From: CALSPH01 sp041690035
GTDB taxonomy: Bacteria; Bacteroidota; Bacteroidia; NS11-12g; UBA955
Assembly: GCA_041690035.1 (NCBI GenBank)
Contig: JBDNFC010000081.1
Span: 3,750 to 67,749, forward strand
Direction of reading: 5' to 3'
Length of the DNA stretch: 64,000 nucleotides
This document shows, one piece after another, positions 24,256 through 32,622 of this stretch. Under the pieces are notes generated by a model. The model did not search any database, had not been told where the DNA came from, and was given only the letters and a program-made list of their open reading frames with translations. Position numbers and translations under genes: made by a program. The first letter of the stretch is position 1; each line of letters starts with the position of its first letter.

Positions 24256-26205
24256 ATGTTCCAAAAAGCAATTTTCCTCTCAATATTGTCAATTATAATT
24301 TTTAGTGGAGCCCGCTATCCGCCAAAATGGAAACCTATTGGTCCAAATATACATCCTAATCCTCCGGCAAATTTTAATGGTATTAGCCCTCATGGATTGG
24401 GAAGATTATTTGATATTATTATTCATCCCAAAAAAGCAAATCAGTTTTGGGTTTGCAGTCCAAATGGGGGCATATTTTTTACTAAAAATAAAGGAAAAAA
24501 CTGGAAAAGCCTGTCCATGCCAGTGCCTGGAGGGGCATTAAAAATGGCCCAACATTTTAATGCTAAAAAAAATATTATTGCCTTTGCAAGCAATGTTTCT
24601 GCTCCCAATAGAGCTAATTATAGTTACGGCATTTATAGCACTGCCAATAATGGTAAATCTTGGGATACAATTTTAAAAATTGTGCCCGATGAATATCATA
24701 CTCCAATTATAAAAGACCTTACTTTTGTTAATGACACTCTACTTTATATCAAATCTGATAGTATTTTTGCCAATATTGGTAACAAACATTTGTTTTTGCA
24801 TAAATCTGATGCTGAACTTTTCAGAATCAGGGTAGATGAAAAAAATCATACCTGGTATTTTTTAGGAAAAAAAATTATTGTAATAAGTAATGGAGGTAAA
24901 AGTATAATTAGCATAAACAATAATAATAATGAAGAATTTAAGGCCGATAATTGTGATATAAACTTTGCCAACAGCACAATGGTACTCTCTTGGAAAAATA
25001 ATACAGCCACAATACACAAATTGCAAAACAACTGCCTAAATACTGGATGGAATGTACCTGCCGATATTGATGCAGGAAGAACTACCTTGGCTTACGATAA
25101 AAAAAATAATGCGTATCTTATAGGGGGTATCCAGCTATTTATGTATAAAGATAGTATGGTAACTAATTTAACTACTCGCAGCTACCCAAGCCCTCAATAC
25201 ATGCACGATGATATAAGAGAAATAGCTTTTGATAATGATGGAAACACATTTATTTGTCATGATGGCGGCATTTCCATTAGCAACAATAATTATAAATCTT
25301 GGCTATCAATATCTGGTTGCGGACTCAATATTAGCGAAATGTATGATATAGACATAAATGAACAATACATACTAGCGGGTTTGCAAGATTGTGGCAATAT
25401 TTATAAAAACAGATTATCTAATCAATGGATTACAACAAGTTATTTATACGGTGATGGCGGCATGGTTAGGTTTCACAAGAACGTTGCATACCTTATGCAA
25501 GGCACAGTCTTATTGAAAAGCGTAAACAATTTTGAAAGTGCCGAATACGCCTATTTTCCAATACATTTGAGTAATTTTAATCCCAAAACCAAAATAGTAA
25601 ATAATAAATTATACATCGCAGATAAGCAATTGTGGAAAGAGACAGCTGATTATTGGCAAAATTTAAGTAAGGGTATGGAAGGTTATTACAGAATTAGTGG
25701 TTTTGATGTTTCTAGTGATGAAAAAACAATTATTGTTGCAAAAGAGGAGCCCGTATGGCGAACAAACCAATTAACAGAAAAATTATATTTGAGTAATGAT
25801 AGCGGCAAATTGTGGACGGATATTACCAATAATTTTCCCGCATATAGTTACCGCTTTATAGAAAGTATAGTGATAGACCCAGCAAACGATAAAATATTTT
25901 ATGCATGTCTTGGCGGATTTGACAATAAAAATGGAGAAAAAAATAGATGCTTTAAAACTAGCGATGGTGGAAAAAACTGGGAAAACATAAGTTATAATTT
26001 GCCAAATTTGCCCAATAATACAATAGTGTTTCATCCAAAAATGGGAGTTTTATTAGGGACAAATCATGGAGTTTATCAACTAAAAAACAAGCATTGGCAA
26101 TGGCTAAAAGGACTGCCACAAGCTCCTGTAACTGCAATAAAACCAACAGAAAACGGATTTTTAGTTGCTACCTATGGAAGAGGAGCGTGGCAATTCACGC
26201 TTTAA
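24256..26205 (+). CDS. Secreted BNR/sortilin-type beta-propeller protein
   Basis: A 649-residue exported protein with an N-terminal signal (FLSILSIIIFSG). Repeated Asp-box-like motifs recur along the chain: TKNKGKNWKSL, STANNGKSWDTI, SNNNYKSWLSI, SNDSGKLWTDI and TSDGGKNWENI. This pattern belongs to VPS10/sortilin and BNR-repeat propellers often annotated as glycosyl hydrolases. I see no catalytic residues that would define an enzyme, and no T9SS C-terminal domain, so it may be periplasmic or released. It ends with 3 bp of convergent overlap with folP. Confidence 0.85.
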   Translation: MFQKAIFLSILSIIIFSGARYPPKWKPIGPNIHPNPPANFNGISPHGLGRLFDIIIHPKKANQFWVCSPNGGIFFTKNKGKNWKSLSMPVPGGALKMAQHFNAKKNIIAFASNVSAPNRANYSYGIYSTANNGKSWDTILKIVPDEYHTPIIKDLTFVNDTLLYIKSDSIFANIGNKHLFLHKSDAELFRIRVDEKNHTWYFLGKKIIVISNGGKSIISINNNNNEEFKADNCDINFANSTMVLSWKNNTATIHKLQNNCLNTGWNVPADIDAGRTTLAYDKKNNAYLIGGIQLFMYKDSMVTNLTTRSYPSPQYMHDDIREIAFDNDGNTFICHDGGISISNNNYKSWLSISGCGLNISEMYDIDINEQYILAGLQDCGNIYKNRLSNQWITTSYLYGDGGMVRFHKNVAYLMQGTVLLKSVNNFESAEYAYFPIHLSNFNPKTKIVNNKLYIADKQLWKETADYWQNLSKGMEGYYRISGFDVSSDEKTIIVAKEEPVWRTNQLTEKLYLSNDSGKLWTDITNNFPAYSYRFIESIVIDPANDKIFYACLGGFDNKNGEKNRCFKTSDGGKNWENISYNLPNLPNNTIVFHPKMGVLLGTNHGVYQLKNKHWQWLKGLPQAPVTAIKPTENGFLVATYGRGAWQFTL

Positions 26206-27038
26206 AAATTTGCCTGATACATCTCTACAATTTTAATGGCTTGCATGGCGGCTTGGGTATCATGAACCCTAAGCACATTGGCGCCCCCCATCAAAGCAAG
26301 TGCATGTGCTGCGGTAGTTCCATTTAACGAATCACTTGCACTTATGCCTAACGGCTTATATATCATTCCCTTGCGCGATATACCAACAATTAAAGGTTGA
26401 TTCAAAAATTTCTTAAATACAGATAAATTTTTAAGCAATAGATAATTATGTGCTATTGTTTTGCCAAAACCAAAGCCAGGATCAATAATCCAATTATTAA
26501 TTCCATTGTCTGTTAAATACTTGTTTTTTTTAATAAAATAAGCTGCAATTTCCTCCACTACATTAATATAATTAGGGTTTTCTTGCATATTATTTGGCAT
26601 TCCTTTTTTATGCATACCGATATAGCCAATATCAAGCGCAGCCACTAATTTTATTAGATCTAAATCATCCCCACAACTAATATCATTGATAAAATCTACC
26701 TCCATATCTATAGCCATTTTAGCCACTGCATACCGATACGTATCAACAGATATTAGCACCTTATACTGTTGCTCTTTAACTATTTTTAGCGCCCATTCTA
26801 TAGCTTTAACCTCTTCATTTAAGGGTATTTCGACTGCACCCGGCCTTGTACTCATTGCGCCAATATCTATCATAGCAGCGCCCTCTTCAATATGCTTTTC
26901 AATAATCGAGATGAGTTCTTTTTCAGAATTAGCCCTGCTATTGGCATAAAAAGAATCTTTCGTAACATTTACGATACCCATAACCTGTGCTTGATTAAAT
27001 GAGTATAAATTGTGCTTACTTTTTAGTTGAAAATGCAA
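26202..27038 (-). CDS. folP: Dihydropteroate synthase
   Basis: A 278-residue folate enzyme that joins p-aminobenzoate to dihydropterin pyrophosphate. Motifs: MGIVNVTKDSFY (the family has MGI-NVTPDSF, so Pro is Lys here), GAAMIDIGAMSTRPGA, ISVDTYR, FINDISCG, WIIDPGFGFGKT, VGISRKGM and a final LRVHDT. The frame must begin at TTG 27038, because an in-frame stop lies at 27042-27044 and the first ATG is inside the catalytic motif. It is divergent from the DUF1599 gene through a shared palindromic promoter. Confidence 0.94.
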   Translation of the reverse strand: MHFQLKSKHNLYSFNQAQVMGIVNVTKDSFYANSRANSEKELISIIEKHIEEGAAMIDIGAMSTRPGAVEIPLNEEVKAIEWALKIVKEQQYKVLISVDTYRYAVAKMAIDMEVDFINDISCGDDLDLIKLVAALDIGYIGMHKKGMPNNMQENPNYINVVEEIAAYFIKKNKYLTDNGINNWIIDPGFGFGKTIAHNYLLLKNLSVFKKFLNQPLIVGISRKGMIYKPLGISASDSLNGTTAAHALALMGGANVLRVHDTQAAMQAIKIVEMYQANF

Positions 27039-27056
27039 GATTTAAAATTTGATGAT

Positions 27057-27072
27057 TACCTTTGCAAATGTA
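27057..27072. promoter_or_regulatory. Palindromic bidirectional promoter core for folP and DUF1599
   Basis: TACCTTTG (27057-27064, plus strand) is followed at once by CAAATGTA (27065-27072), which is TACATTTG on the minus strand. Both match TAnnTTTG exactly, and together they form one symmetric 16-mer. Predicted starts are near 27070 (rightward) and 27059 (leftward), so both promoters compete for the same melted DNA. Confidence 0.6.
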
Positions 27073-27085
27073 AAATAAAATATTA

Positions 27086-27649
27086 ATGTCTGAATTATTA
27101 AATACAAATCAAGCCTATGATATCCAAATAGGTAAGTGCAGATCAATTTTTTTGCAAAAAAATACTGACTATGGAACAGCATGGCGAATATTACGACCCC
27201 GCAGTGTAACAGATCAAATTTTTATTAAAGCACAAAGAATAAAAAGTATAGAAACGTATGGCAAACAAAAAATTGATGAGAGTATAGCCAATGAATATAT
27301 TGGAATTATCAATTATGCCATTATTGCTATTTTAAATATTGCCTTAAAAGAAGATGAAATAATAAAAGTAAAACAACTTTTGAATAATTATGACCAACAA
27401 ATTACCCTCACAAAACAACTAATGATGGATAAAAACCACGATTATGGGGAGGCTTGGAGATCAATGAGGGTATCCACTTTTACAGATCTAATTTTAATGA
27501 AAATCTTGCGCACAAAACAAATAGAAGACAATGATGGTAAAACGCTTATAAGTGAAGGTGTAGAGGCAAATTATAGAGATATGATAAACTACGCTATATT
27601 TGCACTTATTAGATTAGATGAAAATAGCACAGTTTTTGCTAGTAAATAA
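27086..27649 (+). CDS. DUF1599 protein with two tandem copies of the domain
   Basis: A 187-residue protein built of two similar halves. Residues about 15-80 contain FLQKNTDYGTAWRILRPRSVTDQIFIKAQRI then EYIGIINYAIIAI. Residues about 105-180 contain MMDKNHDYGEAWRSMRVSTFTDLILMKILRT then NYRDMINYAIFAL. The shared K-x-DYG-AWR, TD and NYAI pattern defines the DUF1599 domain, seen in Bacteroidota next to folP and proposed to act in nucleotide metabolism or modification. The biochemical role is not established here. Eleven bp separate it from the downstream DoxX-like gene. Confidence 0.85.
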   Translation: MSELLNTNQAYDIQIGKCRSIFLQKNTDYGTAWRILRPRSVTDQIFIKAQRIKSIETYGKQKIDESIANEYIGIINYAIIAILNIALKEDEIIKVKQLLNNYDQQITLTKQLMMDKNHDYGEAWRSMRVSTFTDLILMKILRTKQIEDNDGKTLISEGVEANYRDMINYAIFALIRLDENSTVFASK

Positions 27650-27660
27650 AAGTAATTTAT

Positions 27661-29229
27661 ATGAAATACATAACCCACATTTTTAGGATTTTAGTTGGTG
27701 CACTTTTTATTTTCTCTGGATTTATAAAAAGCAATGACACCAAAGGTTTTGGAATAAAACTGCATGAATATTTTGAAGTATTTGCAAATGATTTTGAAGC
27801 AAAACAAGATACTTTTAGTATTATCTTTACATCACCATGGCATGAAGAGGAATATGAAATCTCACTATATGAAGGAGAAAAAAATAAAACGTATACCGTA
27901 AATTCTACCCTAAGTGAAGAAAGTTTTGAAGTAATATTTGAGGATATTGACTCTGCAACAGGTGTTAAAAAAGAGAGTGTACGGATGGCCAGAGAACTTA
28001 TCATAGCATGTGCCCAAGCTACAAATATAATATTGAGAGACACCCTCTATGAAGCAGACAGTTTAAAAGCAGGTGATTTAAAAGTGGCAGCAGCCATCAA
28101 TAGCAAAAACTTTTACAATAAGACCCATCCATTGATTATTTCTAAAATAGAAATAATGGAATCTATTGATGTTTCTAAATATCTTAAAAAAAGCAGTTGG
28201 ATAGTAGGTTTTTTTAAAAGCCTTGGCGCTTATGCAGATGGTATCGCAATATTTTTAGTCTTATTGGAATTATTATTAGGGTTTTGTCTACTTATTGGTT
28301 TTAAAACAAAGCTAACGGTATGGGCACTATTATTAATGACTTTGTTTTTTACATTTTTAACATTTTATTCTGCATATTTCAATAAAGTTACTGATTGTGG
28401 CTGTTTTGGAGATGCTATAAAACTAAGACCTTGGGAAAGCTTCCAGAAAGATGTAATATTGACAGTCCTAATTTTATGGCTATTTTTTACATCACACTTT
28501 ATCAGACCATTATTTTCTTTGCCATTCTCTAAATCATTATTACTTGTTATGATGTTTTTTTGCGCATTTTTTACAATGTATTGTTATTTGTACTTGCCTG
28601 TTTTTGATTTTTTAAAATACAGTGAAGGTAGTGATTTAAGAAAACGAATAAGTACCCCAAAAGGAGAATTAACTCAAGATATTGTAGAAAAAATAATGAT
28701 TTATAAGGATTCTGCCAACAAAGAAATCAGTATTGTATATAATTCTGAGAGAAATAGTTTTACCCCCAATATTCCACTTGGAGCTACTTTTTTTAAATTG
28801 GTATCAGAAAAGATTTTAAAAATTGCTTACAAGCCAGAAATTCATGATTGGTTAAACATAATAGACCAAAATGGCATAGATGTTTCGGATAGCATAATGC
28901 TTTCAAAAGGTTATACTTTACTTCTTATTTCGTCCAGCTTATCAGATGTGCATAAAAATGTTCAACCAAAAATAAATAAACTATATGAAAGTTGGTTGAA
29001 AACAAATGCAAAATTTTATGCTTTAACAAGTTCTGGAAATCCCGAAATTGCAAAATACACAAGCGAAAAAGACGTTAAGTATCCATTTTGTCTTGCCGAT
29101 AACAAATTGCTCGCATCAATGATTAGATCTAATCCTGGGTTAATATTAATTAAAGATGGTATTGTTTTAAAGCGATGGAGCTTTAGAAATTTGCCAAAAC
29201 CAGAAAAATTGGTTGCGTTAATTCAATAA
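27661..29229 (+). CDS. DoxX/MauE-like membrane protein with a thioredoxin-like C-terminus (BT_3928 family)
   Basis: A 522-residue protein. Residues 1-25 form a membrane helix (ILVGALFIFSGFIKS) typical of DoxX-like proteins. A long extracytoplasmic insert (about 50-170) follows, then a group of helices (about 195-310) with the cysteine motif TDCGCFGDAIKL between them. Residues about 390-522 have a thioredoxin-like ending but no CxxC. This is the BT_3928-type family of Bacteroidota, linked by its cysteine pair to membrane redox or quinone chemistry. It is usually near DUF1599 and folP, as here. The substrate is unknown. Confidence 0.8.
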   Translation: MKYITHIFRILVGALFIFSGFIKSNDTKGFGIKLHEYFEVFANDFEAKQDTFSIIFTSPWHEEEYEISLYEGEKNKTYTVNSTLSEESFEVIFEDIDSATGVKKESVRMARELIIACAQATNIILRDTLYEADSLKAGDLKVAAAINSKNFYNKTHPLIISKIEIMESIDVSKYLKKSSWIVGFFKSLGAYADGIAIFLVLLELLLGFCLLIGFKTKLTVWALLLMTLFFTFLTFYSAYFNKVTDCGCFGDAIKLRPWESFQKDVILTVLILWLFFTSHFIRPLFSLPFSKSLLLVMMFFCAFFTMYCYLYLPVFDFLKYSEGSDLRKRISTPKGELTQDIVEKIMIYKDSANKEISIVYNSERNSFTPNIPLGATFFKLVSEKILKIAYKPEIHDWLNIIDQNGIDVSDSIMLSKGYTLLLISSSLSDVHKNVQPKINKLYESWLKTNAKFYALTSSGNPEIAKYTSEKDVKYPFCLADNKLLASMIRSNPGLILIKDGIVLKRWSFRNLPKPEKLVALIQ

Positions 29230-29242
29230 GTAAACTAAACCA

Positions 29243-29800
29243 TTGCATCTTCCAATTTTCATAATAGGAATGCCAGCTGCTGGAAAAACCTTTTTTGGGC
29301 AGCAGATTGCTGGTAAATTACATATTCCTTTTATAGATACTGATAAAAAGGTACTTGAACTTTATTATCAAAAAAATAATGTGAGCTCAACTATTTTAGA
29401 AATTTTTAAAAGAGATGGAGAAAAAGCATTTAGAATTTTAGAACGTCAAGTGATAAGAAAAATTGAAAAAAAATTCCAAATTGTAGCCTGTGGAGGTGGA
29501 TTACCATGCTATTTTGATAACATAGAGTATATGATAAACAATGGAATAGTAATTTACCTTAATACAGAAATGACTATTATTATTGAAAGACATAAGCTAA
29601 ACTTGCATAAAAGTCCGCTATTAGAAGAAAAAAATAATGACCAAATAAGTAAAATTATACTCAATTTGTTTAAAAAAAGGATACATTTTTACAACAAAGG
29701 TCAATTGATTGATTTAGAATATAACTATAATATAGATAATAAAATATTGATTATCAATAACTTAACAATGGATGTAGATAAGTTTAATGAAAATAAATGA
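29243..29800 (+). CDS. aroK: Shikimate kinase with a TTG start
   Basis: A 185-residue P-loop kinase that phosphorylates shikimate. Visible: Walker A GMPAAGKT, the shikimate-binding Asp in FIDTDK, the Arg/Glu in GEKAFRILERQ, and ACGGGLP. The LID, usually R-P-L-L, reads K-S-P-L-L, so Arg is Ser with a Lys one residue earlier. Arg in FKKRIHFY fits the C-terminal adenine-side Arg. TTG at 29243 is the only usable start after the in-frame stop at 29231; the next ATG is inside the P-loop. It starts 13 bp after the DoxX-like gene, probably in the same operon. Confidence 0.85.
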   Translation: MHLPIFIIGMPAAGKTFFGQQIAGKLHIPFIDTDKKVLELYYQKNNVSSTILEIFKRDGEKAFRILERQVIRKIEKKFQIVACGGGLPCYFDNIEYMINNGIVIYLNTEMTIIIERHKLNLHKSPLLEEKNNDQISKIILNLFKKRIHFYNKGQLIDLEYNYNIDNKILIINNLTMDVDKFNENK

Positions 29801-29840
29801 AAAAATCAATGAAAAACTTGTTGTACCTGTCATATTTTTA

Positions 29841-29848
29841 TATTTTTG
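29841..29848 (+). promoter_or_regulatory. -7 element TATTTTTG for the HU gene
   Basis: Exact TAnnTTTG, with TTG at 29821-29823 about 17 nt upstream, 29 nt before the HU ATG. Confidence 0.5.
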
Positions 29849-29876
29849 AACTGTATTAACTTAATTATATAAAACA

Positions 29877-30149
29877 ATGAACAAATCAGATTTAATCGAC
29901 AAAATGGCTAGTGATGCCAAAATCACAAAAACTCAAGCTGCTGCTGCACTAGGTGCATTTACAGAGGCAACTTCATCTGCATTAAAAGGTGGAGACAAAG
30001 TAATTCTAGTTGGTTTTGGTACTTTTTCAACCAGCCAAAGAGCTGCAAGAACTGGAAGAAATCCACAAACAGGAAAAGAAATTAAAATTGCTGCAAAAAC
30101 TGTAGTAAAATTCAAAGCAGGTACTGAACTTGCTACAAAAGTGAAATAA
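29877..30149 (+). CDS. hup: DNA-binding protein HU
   Basis: A 90-residue HU/IHF-family architectural protein. MNKSDLIDKMASDAKITKTQAAAAL forms the helical dimerisation body. VILVGFGTFSTSQRAARTGRNPQTGKEI contains the DNA-intercalating arm with the conserved R-x-G-R-N-P. Length is exact for HU. It has its own promoter and a strong terminator, so it is monocistronic. Confidence 0.96.
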   Translation: MNKSDLIDKMASDAKITKTQAAAALGAFTEATSSALKGGDKVILVGFGTFSTSQRAARTGRNPQTGKEIKIAAKTVVKFKAGTELATKVK

Positions 30150-30170
30150 TACTTTTAAACTAAAAACTAC

Positions 30171-30204
30171 AAAAGCTGTTCAATCATTTTGAACAGCTTT
30201 TTTT
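30171..30204 (+). terminator. Terminator after HU
   Basis: AAAAGCTGTTCAA and TTTGAACAGCTTTT form a stem of about 13 bp with a short loop, followed by a T run. Confidence 0.85.
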
Positions 30205-30213
30205 ATACAAAAA

Positions 30214-30660
30214 ATGAAAGAAAATCTTGATTTTTGGCAAAAAAAGTTAAAGCCAATCCCTTCTAATATTTTAGATAACATCCTAAAACCTATTATTGAA
30301 GAAGAAACTTTAAAAATAGATTGCACTAGCTGCGGCAATTGTTGCAAAGCTATGCAGCCAGCCTTAGACCAGATAAACGCAAAAAATGCTGCTAATCAAT
30401 TATCAATTTCAGAAAATCAATTTTATGCTAAATACGGAGAATATGATCCTATAAATAAAGTTCATTTTATTAAAAGCAATCCTTGTGCATTTTTAAGAGA
30501 AAATAGATGCTCTATCTATAGCAATAGGCCAGAATCTTGCAGAGACTTTCCGCATTTGAGCAAGCCCCATTTTAAATACAGAATTAGAAAAATTGTTGCA
30601 AATGCTGCAATTTGTCCAATTATAGAAAACACTTTAACCAGATTAAACACAATAGTATAG
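30214..30660 (+). CDS. YkgJ-family cysteine-cluster protein
   Basis: A 148-residue protein with eight Cys, seven of them in the YkgJ/CxxCxxCC arrangement: CTSCGNCC (near residue 34), then CAFLRENRCSIYSNRPESCRDFPH. This family binds zinc or an iron-sulfur cluster. The RP-x-x-CR-x-FP signature is intact. The cellular role of the family is not well defined. It follows the HU terminator by ten bases and has no clear own promoter. Confidence 0.85.
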   Translation: MKENLDFWQKKLKPIPSNILDNILKPIIEEETLKIDCTSCGNCCKAMQPALDQINAKNAANQLSISENQFYAKYGEYDPINKVHFIKSNPCAFLRENRCSIYSNRPESCRDFPHLSKPHFKYRIRKIVANAAICPIIENTLTRLNTIV

Positions 30661-30817
30661 TTAGTGCGCGGTTTTATTTATTAAAATCTGCTTCATGCAA
30701 TTAGCTTTTAGAAATAGATAGAATTTCCTTATTTTAGGTTATAACCAAAATGTTGAAAAAATTAGGCAAATACACTTGCTAAAAGCACTAATTTTGTGGC
30801 TCGCTACATAATAACAA

Positions 30818-31612
30818 ATGAATCAATACGAAAAACTTTTGAACCACATCTTAGAAAATGGAGATAAAAAAGAAGACAGAACAGGCACAGGAACCATCAG
30901 TATTTTTGGCGCACAACTAAGGTTTAAACTTGATGAAGGCTTTCCATTAATAAGTACTAAAAAAGTTCATTTAAAAGCAATAATCCATGAATTATTGTGG
31001 TTTATTAAAGGGGAAACTAATATTAAATACCTAAGAGATAATGGAGTGAAAATATGGGACGAATGGGCAGATAAAAATGGTAATCTTGGACCTATATATG
31101 GCAAACAATGGCGAAATTGGCCCTTAGAAAATGGACAATCAAAAGATCAATTGGCAGAAGCAATAGAAATGATTAAAACCAACCCAAATTCAAGAAGAAT
31201 TATAGTTTCGGCTTGGAATGTGTCAGAACTAGATAAAATGGCATTGATGCCTTGCCATTCATTTTTTCAATTTTATGTATCAAATAATAAACTAAGTTGT
31301 CAATTGTATCAGCGGAGTGCAGATATGTTTCTTGGTGTTCCATTTAACATCGCCTCCTATGCCTTGCTTACTATGATGGTTGCGCAGGTTTGCAATTTAA
31401 ATTTAGGTGATTTTGTGCACACATTTGGCGATGCTCACATTTATAATAATCATTTTAATCAAGTGCACCTTCAGCTATCTAGAAATCCTATGCCATACCC
31501 TATTATGAAAATTAATCCAAACAGAAAAGACATCAATGATTTTATTTTTGAAGACTTTGTTTTAGAAAATTACAATCCTCATCCTGCTATTAAAGCAGAA
31601 GTATCTATCTAA
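30818..31612 (+). CDS. thyA: Thymidylate synthase (ThyA)
   Basis: A 264-residue classical folate-dependent thymidylate synthase. RTGTGTISIFGAQLRF is at the N-terminus, the catalytic Cys146 lies in ALMPCHSFFQFYV, RRIIVSAWN precedes it, and QRSADMFLGVPFNIASYALL and DAHIYNNHFNQV follow. The numbering of the catalytic Cys matches E. coli. The product dihydrofolate must be recycled by DHFR, whose gene is not in this window. prmA follows 5 bp downstream. Confidence 0.97.
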   Translation: MNQYEKLLNHILENGDKKEDRTGTGTISIFGAQLRFKLDEGFPLISTKKVHLKAIIHELLWFIKGETNIKYLRDNGVKIWDEWADKNGNLGPIYGKQWRNWPLENGQSKDQLAEAIEMIKTNPNSRRIIVSAWNVSELDKMALMPCHSFFQFYVSNNKLSCQLYQRSADMFLGVPFNIASYALLTMMVAQVCNLNLGDFVHTFGDAHIYNNHFNQVHLQLSRNPMPYPIMKINPNRKDINDFIFEDFVLENYNPHPAIKAEVSI

Positions 31613-31617
31613 AAATT

Positions 31618-32460
31618 ATGCATAGTGAAATAAAAATCAAACTTAAACATCCTTATAATGAAAATGGCGATATTGCAGCCTCTTATCTTAATGATATTGG
31701 CCTAGAAACAGTGCAAGAAGACGAAAAATTGTCCGCTTATATTACCTTAGATACTTTTGATAAAAAAACAGTAAATCAATGTTTAATTGCACTTAAAAGT
31801 AAAAATATAATACAAGATGATGTGGCTTTTCACACAATTGAGAAAACAAATTGGAATGCACTTTGGGAAAGTAATTTTGAGCCCATAATTATTAAAAATT
31901 GTTGCTATATAAAGGCTGATTTTCATCAAGAAACAGAACTTAATATACCAACTATTACTATTAATCCAAAGATGAGTTTTGGAACAGGGCATCATGCTAC
32001 CACTCATTTGGCTTTAGAAATGCTAAATACACAAAATCTAAAAAATATGCGAATTGCAGATATTGGAACAGGCACTGGTATTTTAGCAATTTTTTCTATA
32101 ATTAAAAAAGCAAAATATGTATTAGCAATAGACAATGATGCTTGGAGTGTTGCAAATGCAATTGAAAATGTTGATAAAAACAAGGTGAGCGATAACATAG
32201 ATTTACTGCTGGGAGATGCACATTTTATCAAAGATGAAGCACTTTTTGACTTAATTGTAGCCAACATTAATAGAAATATTCTGCTCAATGATATGCCGGC
32301 TTATGCAGAGAAAATAAAAAGAGGAGGAACACTAATTATTTCAGGATTTTATAAAGAAGATATATCAGATATAATCGAAAAAGCAACCTCATTAGGTTTG
32401 TATAAGTTAGATGAACAGACAATGAATAATTGGGCTTGTATTAAATTTAATAAAGCTTAA
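31618..32460 (+). CDS. prmA: Ribosomal protein L11 methyltransferase
   Basis: A 280-residue PrmA. The N-terminal substrate-recognition domain (about 1-90) binds L11. The SAM domain has SFGTGHHATTHLALEML, motif I IADIGTGTGILAI, AIDNDAWSVANA, and VANINRNIL (the N-x-x-x-N/D motif at the active site). PrmA trimethylates L11 lysines and the N-terminus. It is the second gene of a two-gene unit with thyA. Confidence 0.95.
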   Translation: MHSEIKIKLKHPYNENGDIAASYLNDIGLETVQEDEKLSAYITLDTFDKKTVNQCLIALKSKNIIQDDVAFHTIEKTNWNALWESNFEPIIIKNCCYIKADFHQETELNIPTITINPKMSFGTGHHATTHLALEMLNTQNLKNMRIADIGTGTGILAIFSIIKKAKYVLAIDNDAWSVANAIENVDKNKVSDNIDLLLGDAHFIKDEALFDLIVANINRNILLNDMPAYAEKIKRGGTLIISGFYKEDISDIIEKATSLGLYKLDEQTMNNWACIKFNKA

Positions 32461-32569
32461 TTATTTTTTATTATTGGTTTCTCAATTTTGAATTTATAAG
32501 CATCGCAATAACCCTTAGATACTAAGCACTTTTAAAAAATATTAATAATTTTATCAATAAAAAAAAGCC

Positions 32570-32600
32570 AATCTCTTTATAGATTGGCTTTCTTTTACAG
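32570..32600. terminator. Terminator between prmA and the hydrolase-like T9SS gene
   Basis: AAGCCAATCT and AGATTGGCTT form a 10-bp stem around CTTTAT, with an A run on the left that gives a T run for minus-strand transcripts. It mainly serves the gene at 32623. Confidence 0.8.
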
Positions 32601-32622
32601 TATTAAAATAAAATAACTACAA

